A stretch of 6,667 bases of DNA, taken from positions 1-6,667 of the forward strand of contig JAPYMU010000121.1 in the NCBI GenBank assembly GCA_028286165.1, read 5' to 3'. This DNA is from Spongiicolonus versatilis. Its GTDB lineage: Bacteria > Pseudomonadota > Gammaproteobacteria > Arenicellales > Spongiicolonaceae. Both the position numbers and the translations under genes were made by a program. The notes under the pieces were generated by a model. That model saw only the letters and a program-made list of their open reading frames with translations, searched no databases and was not told the DNA's origin. Shown here in pieces: positions 1 through 5,628 of this stretch; the first letter of the stretch is position 1, and each line of letters begins with the position of its first letter.

Positions 1-2075
1 GCGGCCAGCGTCGTGCCGTCCAACTCGGCGCCGGTGACATGGCCTTTTTCAATGCGCAGCACATTCATCGCCTCGGTGCCGTAGGGCGCGATGCCGAAGC
101 CGGCGCCGGCGGCAAGCAGCCGCGACCACACCGCCTCGGCGTAGTCGGCCGGCGTGTGCACTTCATATGCGCGCTCGCCGGAAAAAGTGATGCGAAACAA
201 ACGCACCGGACAGCCGTCCACCGCCGCCTCGGCATAACCCATGAACGGCAGCGCATCGTTGTCCACCGCCGCGCCTCGGTCCACCGCCGCCGCCAGCACT
301 TCCCGCGCCCTGGGCCCGGCCAGCGCGGCCGCCGCCCACTGGTCGGTGACCGAGTCAAGATGCACCTGCAACTCCGGCCACACCGTTTGCGCATAAAACT
401 CCAGATGCGCCAGCACCTCGGCGGCGCGCGCGGTGGTGGTGGTCATGTAATATTCGCCGCCGGCGATGCGCGTGGTGGTGCCGTCGTCCAGCACAAAACC
501 GTCCTCGCGCAGCATTAAACCGTAACGGCAGCGGCCGGCGCGCAGTGTGGTCCACTTGTTAATGTAAACGCGCTCGAGAAAAACCCCGGCGTCGCGGCCG
601 CGGATGCAAATTTTTCCCAGCGTGGACACGTCCACCAGCCCGGCTTTCTCGCGCACATGCCGCGCCTCACGGTTAACCGCCTGCATCATGGTTTCACCGC
701 CGCGCGGATAAAATTGCGCGCGCTGCCACAGGTCCACATTGACCATCACCGCGCCGTTGTTCACGTGCCAATGGTGCAGCGGCGACCGCCGCAGCGGCAT
801 GAATTCGGCGCCGCGCTCGGCGCCGGCGATGGCGCCGAGGGTGACGGCGGTGAACGGCGGGCGAAAAGTGGTGGCGCCGCCGGCGCCGACCGTGCGTCCG
901 CACAAACCGGCCATGATGGCCGCGCCGATGACGCCGCTGGTGCGCCCCTGGTCGGTGCCCATGCCGAGGGTGGTGTAGCGTTTCAGGTGCTCCACTTTGC
1001 TGTAGCCTTCACGGTGGGCGAGGGCGATGTCGGCGGCGGTGACGTCGTTCTGGAAGTCGACAAAAGCCTTGCCACGCCCGCCGTCCACAGTCCACAACGC
1101 GGTGATTGGTTCCATGGATGCGCATAAATCACCGGTGACGGTGACGGTTGCAGCGTCGCTAACGGTGACTCCGACTCCACGTACGGCGGCTGCGGCGGCG
1201 GCACCGGCATGAGCGCCGGCGGCGATGCATCCTGCGGTGCCGCTCTCGCCGGTGACGGCGCCGGCGGCGGTGAAGTTATCGGCGCCGCCGTCGGGAACAA
1301 AGGCGGCGATGCCGTCGGCGTAGCGCAGCCGGCCCTGCGCCTGGGAGAACAGGTGCACCGTCGGATTCCAGCCGCCGGAGACGCACAGCAAATCGCAGTC
1401 CACCGTCACCGCCGCCCCGTCCACCACCGCGCCGCGCACCCGCCGGCCGCCGCGCACCGCCGTCACCACCGCGCCCCGGCGGACGGTGACGCCGTGCTGC
1501 TCGGCAAGCGCGGCCGCGGCTGCGCCGGCCCCGCCCTCGCGGCTGTCCACCACCATCGCCACCGCGCCGCCGGCTTCATGCAGCGCCGGAATGACGTCGT
1601 AAGCGCTGTCGTTGTTGGTGAACACCACCGCGTTTCTGCCGGCCAGCGCGGCGAAGCGGCGGGCGTAGGTGACGGCGGCGGCGGCCAGCATCACCCCCGG
1701 CGTGTCGTTGCCGGGAAACACCAGCGGCCGTTCCAGCGCGCCGCTGCACAGCACCACGCGCCGCGCGCGAATCCACCACAGACGCTGGCGCGGTTTTTTT
1801 GTTTTTTCTGCATCAAAAACTTCACCACCGCCAAGCCGCTGGCAGGCGCAAATTAAATTGTCATCATAGACGCCGAAAGCGGCGGTGCGCGCAAGCAGGG
1901 TGACGCCGGGTGCACCGTTCAGGAAGTCCACTTCACCGTCCACCCAGTCGGCCGCGGCAGCGCCGTTAATCTCCGCGCCGCTTGCAAGCAGCGCGCCGCC
2001 AAAACAGAAAAACCCCAGCGGCCGCCGCCGGTCGATGCGGCCGCCATGCGGCGCGCGAAATGGCTGCGCGCTCAT
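1..2075 (-). CDS. soxA: Sarcosine oxidase alpha subunit, C-terminally cut by window edge and internally deleted near the N-terminus
   Basis: Large subunit of heterotetrameric sarcosine oxidase, which oxidises sarcosine to glycine and passes the methyl carbon to tetrahydrofolate. The ATG at 2075-2073 overlaps the soxD stop by four bases (ATGA), and the frame stays open for 691 codons to the edge. Visible in order: the family start (QPFRAPHGGRIDRRRPL, residues 4-20); a GALERPLVFPGNDTPG segment (about 112-127) of the nucleotide-binding domain; SGGWNP near 235; RYTTLGMGTDQG at about 366-377; and a GcvT-like folate-binding domain from about 430 onward, with RSPLHHWH, KCRYGLM-like and YMTTTT motifs. 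The window ends at IEKGHVTGAELDGTT, probably about 100 residues before the C-terminus. Oddity: residues 21-28 join the N-terminal strand directly to GGALL. The rest of the ferredoxin-like domain and the GxGxxG NAD motif, roughly 170 residues, are missing without a frameshift. Family assignment is secure; whether this allele works is doubtful. Confidence 0.93.
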   Translation of the reverse strand, partial: MSAQPFRAPHGGRIDRRRPLGFFCFGGALLASGAEINGAAAADWVDGEVDFLNGAPGVTLLARTAAFGVYDDNLICACQRLGGGEVFDAEKTKKPRQRLWWIRARRVVLCSGALERPLVFPGNDTPGVMLAAAAVTYARRFAALAGRNAVVFTNNDSAYDVIPALHEAGGAVAMVVDSREGGAGAAAAALAEQHGVTVRRGAVVTAVRGGRRVRGAVVDGAAVTVDCDLLCVSGGWNPTVHLFSQAQGRLRYADGIAAFVPDGGADNFTAAGAVTGESGTAGCIAAGAHAGAAAAAAVRGVGVTVSDAATVTVTGDLCASMEPITALWTVDGGRGKAFVDFQNDVTAADIALAHREGYSKVEHLKRYTTLGMGTDQGRTSGVIGAAIMAGLCGRTVGAGGATTFRPPFTAVTLGAIAGAERGAEFMPLRRSPLHHWHVNNGAVMVNVDLWQRAQFYPRGGETMMQAVNREARHVREKAGLVDVSTLGKICIRGRDAGVFLERVYINKWTTLRAGRCRYGLMLREDGFVLDDGTTTRIAGGEYYMTTTTARAAEVLAHLEFYAQTVWPELQVHLDSVTDQWAAAALAGPRAREVLAAAVDRGAAVDNDALPFMGYAEAAVDGCPVRLFRITFSGERAYEVHTPADYAEAVWSRLLAAGAGFGIAPYGTEAMNVLRIEKGHVTGAELDGTTLA
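1992..2010 (-). other. Junction of an apparent in-frame deletion inside soxA
   Basis: Codons 22-28 read FFCFGGA. The left part fits the 'RPLxFxFDG' strand that opens SoxA proteins. The right part (FGGALL, then EINGAAAADWV) fits the segment after the NAD-binding GxGxxG motif, normally near residue 200. Both parental sequences probably contained an F-x-G or F-G-G stretch, so the break could have used a few bases of homology such as GGC GGC. The alignment is from memory of family sequences. Confidence 0.65.
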
Positions 2076-2311
2076 GGCACAAACTTGTGCGTCGCCGTGT
2101 CGCGGCGCAATTTAAGCCACCGCCGGCAGCCGGCGGCGTGGTGCCACCATTCCAGATGCGGCCCGCGCGGGTTGTCGCGCAGGTAAACGTAGTCCAGCCA
2201 CTCTTCCGCCGTCACCGACTCCGGCGCCGGCCGCTCGCGCGTGGCGTCGCCGCCGTAGGTGAACTCGGTTTGCGCGCGCGCGCCGCAGTGCGGGCACTGA
2301 ATTAACAGCAT
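2072..2311 (-). CDS. soxD: Sarcosine oxidase delta subunit
   Basis: Small (79 aa) zinc-binding subunit of heterotetrameric sarcosine oxidase, which packs against the alpha subunit. The protein shows the usual pattern: a CPHCG knuckle at residues 6-10, then EFTYGGDA, then WLDYVYLRDNPRGPHLEWWHH, and HAAGC at 58-62. Cys6, Cys9, His58 and Cys62 match the C-x2-C ... H-x3-C zinc ligands known from the family. Length is slightly short of the usual 85-100 aa, the difference lying in the C-terminal tail. Its ATG shares one base with the soxB stop (TGATG) and its stop overlaps the soxA start by four bases, so the three subunits are probably translationally coupled. No separate ribosome binding site is needed or obvious. 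Confidence 0.95.
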   Translation of the reverse strand: MLLIQCPHCGARAQTEFTYGGDATRERPAPESVTAEEWLDYVYLRDNPRGPHLEWWHHAAGCRRWLKLRRDTATHKFVP

Positions 2312-3564
2312 CAGTGCGCCCCCGGCGCCGCGCCGGCGCCTTTCTCGTCAATTAAAAAACCGCGCTGAAACCGCGACAGGGTGAAGGCCTCGTTCAGCGG
2401 GTGCGGCGCGTCGTTGGCGATGGTGTGGGCGAAGCACCAGCCGGAGGCCGGCGTCGCCTTGAAGCCGCCGTAGCACCAGCCGCCGTTGAAATATAAATTC
2501 GGCGGCGGCAGTTTGCCGATGATGGGGCTGCCGTCCATGCTCATGTCCATCACCCCGCCCCAGGTGCGCAGCAGGCGCATGCGCGAGACGGCCGGGAACA
2601 GGGTGACCGCGGCCTGGATAATGTGCTCCAGCACCGGCAGATTGCCGCGCTGGGCGTAGGAATTGTAGCCGTCCAGGTCGCCGCCGAAAACCAACTCGCC
2701 CTTGTCGGACTGGCTGATGTACATATGCGCAATGCCGCTGGTGACCACGGTGTCCAGCACCGGCTTCACCGGCTCGCTGACCATGGCCTGCAGTACGTGC
2801 GACTCAATGGGCAGCCGCAGCCCGGCCATGGCGGCGAGGCGGCTTGAGTTGCCGGCGACGGCGATGGCCACCTTGCCGGCCTGGATGAAACCGCGGCTGG
2901 TGTCGACGCCGCTGATGCGGCCGCCGGCGCGGCGCATGGCGGTGACTTCGCAGTTTTCAATGATGTCCACGCCGCGCGCGCTGGCCGCCCGCGCATAACC
3001 CCAGGCCACCGAGTCGTGGCGGGCGGTGCCGGCGCGCGGCTGCAGCAGGCCGCCCATCACCGGAAACCGGGTGCGCGGCGAGCAGTCCAGAAGCGGCACC
3101 TTGGCCTGCACCCCGGCGCGGTCCAAAAAAACCGCGTCAATGCCGTTCAGCCGCATGGCGTTGCCGCGCCGCGCAAACTCGTCCAGTTGCGGGTCGGAGT
3201 GGGCCAGGTTGAGCACGCCGCGCTGGCTGAACATTAAATTGAAATTTAAGTCCTGCGACAATTTTTCCCACAGTTTAAGGGAGTGCTCGTAAAACTTCGC
3301 GTTGGCGTCGAGCAGGTAGTTGGAGCGGACGATAGTTGTGTTGCGCCCGGTGTTGCCGCCGCCGAGGTAACTTTTTTCCAGCACCGCGACATCGCACATG
3401 CCGTGGTTGCGCGCCAGGTAATAGGCGGTGGCCAGGCCGTGCCCGCCGCCGCCAATCACCACCACCGCGTATTTTTTTTTCGGCTGCGGCTGCCGCCACG
3501 CCGGCGGCCAGCGGCGGTGGCCGGTGACGGCATTTTTTGCCAGCGTGTAAAGGGAGTAGCGCAC
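2311..3564 (-). CDS. soxB: Sarcosine oxidase beta subunit (FAD/FMN-binding)
   Basis: Catalytic flavoprotein subunit (DAO family) that dehydrogenates sarcosine. I place the start at GTG 3564-3562, which gives 417 aa, close to the family's 405-417. The frame is open up to 3681, but the extra 39 residues resemble nothing in the family, whereas VRYSLYTLAKNAVTGHRRWP from the GTG on is the standard N-terminus. The FAD dinucleotide motif GGGGHGLATAYYLA lies at 38-51, GGGNTGRNTTIVRSNY at 68-83, and GTARHD at 179-184. His183 aligns with the histidine that covalently holds FMN in this family. The C-terminal WGGVMD, NGGWCYGGFKATP and FLIDEKG motifs are intact. There is no good Shine-Dalgarno before the GTG. 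An A9 run encodes KKK (codons 29-31). First gene of a soxBDA operon; it shares 91 bases of upstream DNA with a divergent hydrolase gene. Confidence 0.94.
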   Translation of the reverse strand: MRYSLYTLAKNAVTGHRRWPPAWRQPQPKKKYAVVVIGGGGHGLATAYYLARNHGMCDVAVLEKSYLGGGNTGRNTTIVRSNYLLDANAKFYEHSLKLWEKLSQDLNFNLMFSQRGVLNLAHSDPQLDEFARRGNAMRLNGIDAVFLDRAGVQAKVPLLDCSPRTRFPVMGGLLQPRAGTARHDSVAWGYARAASARGVDIIENCEVTAMRRAGGRISGVDTSRGFIQAGKVAIAVAGNSSRLAAMAGLRLPIESHVLQAMVSEPVKPVLDTVVTSGIAHMYISQSDKGELVFGGDLDGYNSYAQRGNLPVLEHIIQAAVTLFPAVSRMRLLRTWGGVMDMSMDGSPIIGKLPPPNLYFNGGWCYGGFKATPASGWCFAHTIANDAPHPLNEAFTLSRFQRGFLIDEKGAGAAPGAH

Positions 3565-3617
3565 CGCGCATAACAGTAGCACGGCGGCGGTGAAGTTGCG
3601 CGGTCTGCTAACATAAA

Positions 3618-3635
3618 CCCTCACCCTCACCCTTA
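3618..3635. repeat. Three tandem hexamers (CCCTCA x2, CCCTTA)
   Basis: Direct hexamer repeat in the divergent intergenic region. On the minus strand it gives a purine-rich GGGTGA ladder just upstream of an ATG (3614-3612) that lies out of the soxB frame. It could act as a spurious Shine-Dalgarno, a regulator site or nothing at all. The repeat is plain in the sequence; function is unknown. Confidence 0.6.
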
Positions 3636-3643
3636 AAAAAGGC

Positions 3644-3648
3644 CGGAG
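3644..3648 (+). promoter_or_regulatory. Ribosome binding site of the C92 hydrolase gene
   Basis: CGGAG lies seven bases before the ATG at 3656, separated by a T-rich spacer. It supports 3656 as the translation start and fits the family N-terminus. Confidence 0.7.
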
Positions 3649-3655
3649 ATTTTTT

Positions 3656-4426
3656 ATGTGGGATTCCGCGGTCCGCAACATCGGCGCACGTCTGGCGCGC
3701 TATCTTGAAAAACCGCTGCGGCGCTACGAGCCGTTTTCGGTGCACGATGTGTCCACCCTGCGCCGGCACCTGCGCCCCGGCGACGTGCTGCTGGTGGAGG
3801 GCAACGCGCGCATTAGTTCGGCGATTAAATACCTGACCCAGTCCACCTGGTCGCATCTTGCGTTTTACACCGGGCCCCTGGCCGGCCACGCCGCCGCCGA
3901 CGGTGAGCCGTGCGCGCTGGTGGAGGCCGAACTCAGCCAGGGCGTGGTTGCGTCGCCGGTTTCCAAATACGAAAAATTCAACACCCGCATCTGCCGCGCC
4001 GTGGGCCTCACCGACGGTGACCGCGAGCGGGTGGTGCGCTACATGATCGACAGCATCGGCAAGTCCTACGACCTGAAAAATCTTTTTGACCTGATGCGCT
4101 ACCTGCTGCCGACGCCGCCGGTGCCGGTGCGCCTGCGCCGCCGCATGATTGCCCTCGGCAGCGGCGACCCCAGCCGCGCGATTTGCTCCACACTCATCGC
4201 CCAGGCTTTTCAGTCCATTCGTTATCCGATTCTTCCTTTTGTGGAAAAGCGCCCGCCGTCGCAGCGGTTTTTACTCCACGAAAAAGAAATCTACCACATC
4301 CGCCACCACAGTCTGTACGCGCCGCGCGATTTTGACTTGTCGCCGTACTTTGCGGTGGTGAAGCCGACCGTGGCGTCGCATTTTGACTACAAAAAAATTC
4401 AGTGGAACGAACTCAGCGAGGATTAA
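3656..4426 (+). CDS. YiiX/YebB-like permuted NlpC/P60 cysteine hydrolase (C92 type, 'lipo-like protein')
   Basis: A 256-aa member of the permuted papain-fold amidases related to YiiX/YaeF. The order of catalytic residues is the permuted one: histidine first (STWSHLAFY, His67), an acidic pair in LVEAE (Glu90/Glu92), and the nucleophile late (RAICSTLIAQAF, Cys177). Other family marks are LRPGDVLLVEGNARISSAIKY (39-59), KYEKFNTRICR (104-114), RYLLPTPPVPVR (148-159) and RHHSLYAPRDFDLSPYF near the end. No signal peptide or membrane helix is evident, so it is probably cytoplasmic or peripherally bound. The substrate is unknown; relatives are thought to act on acyl or amide bonds in lipids or peptides. 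It is transcribed away from soxB and converges on argB; no functional link to either is visible. Confidence 0.88.
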   Translation: MWDSAVRNIGARLARYLEKPLRRYEPFSVHDVSTLRRHLRPGDVLLVEGNARISSAIKYLTQSTWSHLAFYTGPLAGHAAADGEPCALVEAELSQGVVASPVSKYEKFNTRICRAVGLTDGDRERVVRYMIDSIGKSYDLKNLFDLMRYLLPTPPVPVRLRRRMIALGSGDPSRAICSTLIAQAFQSIRYPILPFVEKRPPSQRFLLHEKEIYHIRHHSLYAPRDFDLSPYFAVVKPTVASHFDYKKIQWNELSED

Positions 4427-5319
4427 CCGCGCTCAATTAACGTGCCGACGCCATGGTCGGTGAAGATTTCCAGCAGCACCGCATGGGTGGCGCGGCCGTC
4501 CACGATGTGCGCGCTGGCCACGCCGCCCTCCACCGCCGCCGCCGCGCAGGCCACTTTCGGCAGCATGCCGCCGTGGATGATTTTTTCCGCGGTCAGTTTT
4601 TCCACCGCGCCGAGGCTGAGGCGGCTGATGGTTTTTTGTTGCGCATCCAGCACGCCCGGGGTGTTGGTCAGCAGCACCAGTTTCTCGGCGCGCAACGCCA
4701 CCGCCAGCCGGCCGGCGACGTTGTCCGAGTTGATGTTGCAGGTCGCGCCGTCCTCGCCGATGCCGATGGGCGCAATTACCGGAATAAAATTGTGGCGGAA
4801 CAAAACCTCCGCCACATGCGGATTAATTTCCGACACCTCGCCCACATGGCCCATGTCCAGGATTTCCGATTTTTTCGCGCGCGGGTCGCCGCGGCTCAGG
4901 CGCAGTTTGCGCGCCCGGATCATGCCGCCGTCCTTGCCCGACAAACCCACCGCGCTGCCGCCCTCGCCGTTGATGAGGTTGACGATTTCCTTGTTCACCA
5001 ATCCGCCCAGCACCATTTCCACCACGTCCATGGTCTCGCGGTCGGTCACGCGCATGCCGTCGATGAAGGTGGACTTCTTGCCGATCTGTTCCAGCACCTG
5101 GCTGATTTGCGGCCCGCCGCCGTGCACCACCACCGGGTTCATCCCCACCAGTTTCAGCAGAATCACATCGCGGGCAAAACTTTTTTTCAGCCCCTCATCC
5201 ACCATCGCATGCCCGCCGTATTTAATGACCAACGTGCGGCCGTGAAAACGCTGAATGTAGGGCAGCGCCTCGCTCAGGACGGCGGCGGTGAGGGCGGCGG
5301 TGGGCGGGGAAACCGGCAT
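4423..5319 (-). CDS. argB: Acetylglutamate kinase
   Basis: Phosphorylates N-acetyl-L-glutamate with ATP, the second step of arginine synthesis in the cytoplasm. The 298-aa protein is full length (about 300 aa in pseudomonads). The amino acid kinase fold is complete: LVIKYGGHAM with Lys33 for phosphate stabilisation, VVVHGGGPQI (63-72), GMRVTDRETMDVVEMV with Arg90 for substrate, NINSDNVAG at about 195, KLVLLTNTPGVLD, and HGGMLPK with Lys255. The N-terminal helix before the kinase core (about residues 8-26) is the element that builds the arginine-inhibited hexamers of this family, so feedback inhibition by arginine is likely. The ATG at 5319 was chosen because it keeps that helix; only a weak GAGG lies about 11 bases upstream. 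It overlaps the convergent hydrolase gene by the shared TTAA stop. Transcription would start in the repeat-bearing gap beyond 5319. Confidence 0.97.
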   Translation of the reverse strand: MPVSPPTAALTAAVLSEALPYIQRFHGRTLVIKYGGHAMVDEGLKKSFARDVILLKLVGMNPVVVHGGGPQISQVLEQIGKKSTFIDGMRVTDRETMDVVEMVLGGLVNKEIVNLINGEGGSAVGLSGKDGGMIRARKLRLSRGDPRAKKSEILDMGHVGEVSEINPHVAEVLFRHNFIPVIAPIGIGEDGATCNINSDNVAGRLAVALRAEKLVLLTNTPGVLDAQQKTISRLSLGAVEKLTAEKIIHGGMLPKVACAAAAVEGGVASAHIVDGRATHAVLLEIFTDHGVGTLIERG

Positions 5320-5406
5320 GGCCGGGCAAGCCTCATGTGATTGAAAAAAAGCCCGGTTTTATGCGGTTTTTCGGACGCTGACGGCGGGCGGGATGGGCGC
5401 AGTTTA

Positions 5407-5417
5407 CAAACCGTTTG
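5407..5417. promoter_or_regulatory. Short odd-centred palindrome CAAAC-C-GTTTG
   Basis: Perfect 5-bp arms around one base, about 90 bases upstream of argB and 210 upstream of the regulator gene. It shares the AAAC...GTTT arms of the palindrome at 5603-5617, but with a shorter centre. It may be a second regulator site or chance. Confidence 0.25.
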
Positions 5418-5469
5418 GCCGCAATGCAACCCTGCTTTCACCCGGACAAGGACACTTCCGGCGCCGTTA

Positions 5470-5595
5470 CCACCGTTTCCGCCCCTTAAACCACCATTCC
5501 GGCCCCTGCAACCACCGTTCCCGCATCCCAGACCGCCGCCTCCATCCCCCGCACCGTCATTTCCGCACTCCAAACCACCATTTCATGCGGAGTTG
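5470..5595. repeat. Degenerate 21-bp tandem repeat, five units plus a diverged sixth
   Basis: Units begin at 5470, 5491, 5512, 5533, 5554 and 5575. The first five are each exactly 21 bases and follow a pattern close to CCACCRTTYCCGCMCC then a purine-rich AA end. A looser copy may precede at about 5449-5469. By hand count the five clear units contain 55 C and 13 G, a strong strand bias in a region where G and C are otherwise similar. Translated in the regulator's frame, the array gives proline-rich heptapeptides (PPFPPLK, PPFRPLQ, PPFPHPR); on the other strand it gives glycine-rich ones. Function is unknown. It lies in the likely 5' leader of argB or upstream of the regulator promoter. Confidence 0.8.
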
Positions 5596-5598
5596 ACA
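5593..5598 (+). promoter_or_regulatory. Possible -35 box TTGACA of the regulator gene
   Basis: Exact sigma-70 -35 consensus, 30 bases before the regulator's ATG. No matching -10 lies 16-18 bases downstream (the hexamers there are TTTCCT, TTCCTT and TCCTTT). The best -10-like hexamer, TATTAT at 5608-5613, is only nine bases away. The two boxes cannot belong to one standard promoter, so this call is weak. Confidence 0.3.
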
Positions 5599-5602
5599 AC
5601 CC

Positions 5603-5617
5603 AAACATATTATGTTT
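5603..5617. promoter_or_regulatory. Perfect 15-bp palindrome, candidate operator AAACATA-T-TATGTTT
   Basis: Seven-base arms match exactly around a single T. The site sits 11 bases before the regulator's ATG in an AT-rich island that stands out from the GC-rich surroundings, and it covers the -10-like TATTAT. Dimeric GntR/FadR-family regulators commonly bind short odd-centred palindromes and control their own promoters, so autoregulation is the natural guess. The arms do not match the usual GT...AC core of the family, so binding by this regulator is not shown. Confidence 0.55.
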
Positions 5618-5628
5618 CCTTTTATCAC

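Larger units (their letters stand above)
3565..3655. other. Divergent intergenic region between soxB and the C92 hydrolase gene
   Basis: This 91-base gap must carry the outward promoters for both neighbours unless soxB is read from the longer frame. It holds three near-identical hexamers, CCCTCA CCCTCA CCCTTA (3618-3635), which read as GGGTGAGGGTGAGGG on the minus strand, followed by an A-run and GGCCGGAG. I found no convincing paired -35/-10 boxes on either strand. Confidence 0.5.
5320..5628. other. 309-base intergenic region between argB and the GntR-type regulator gene
   Basis: No gene is supported here. From left to right it holds a leader region for argB (minus strand) with A/T tracts at 5343-5375, a short palindrome at 5407-5417, a C-rich tandem array of 21-bp units (5470-5574), a perfect TTGACA (5593-5598), and an AT-rich island with a 15-bp palindrome (5603-5617). 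The regulator's frame is open through the whole gap from a TTG at 5341 because the repeat period is a multiple of three and lacks stops. The predicted peptide there is proline-rich and unlike the family. Confidence 0.7.

Noticed and set aside
65..1779. Short minus-strand frames within soxA suggesting it is broken into pieces
   Set aside because: Codon-by-codon reading from ATG 2075 gives one uninterrupted frame to the edge, so soxA is not fragmented by frameshifts in this window.
1793..1808. A-rich stretch (A6-C-A7 on the minus strand) in soxA as a frameshift site
   Set aside because: The soxA frame is correct on both sides (EKTKKPRQRLW), so no shift is needed. It probably encodes a lysine-rich loop.
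39..1856. Several plus-strand frames opposite soxA (39-518, 657-1127, 1209-1856)
   Set aside because: The soxA frame is continuous over the whole stretch and carries recognisable domains. The antisense products are Arg/Ala/His-rich shadows.
3565..3681. A 39-residue N-terminal extension of SoxB
   Set aside because: It would read into the divergent hydrolase gene and contains the hexamer repeat as coding DNA. Family length and the N-terminus fit the GTG at 3564.
3608..3889. Minus-strand 93-codon frame opposite the start of the C92 hydrolase gene
   Set aside because: It is antisense to a conserved gene, with no recognisable domain and no ribosome binding site.
4442..5340. Long plus-strand open frames (267 and 295 codons) opposite argB
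   Set aside because: They mirror a complete, well conserved argB. Their products are low in complexity and resemble nothing; long antisense frames are expected in GC-rich genes.
5322..5356. CCGGGC ... GCCCGG inverted repeat followed by TTTT, a possible terminator or attenuator before argB
   Set aside because: The arms are six bases with a 23-base loop and the T-run is short. On the strand that matters for argB it is not a credible intrinsic terminator.
5470..5595. CRISPR array
   Set aside because: The units are directly abutting and degenerate, with no spacers of unique sequence between conserved repeats, and no cas genes are present.
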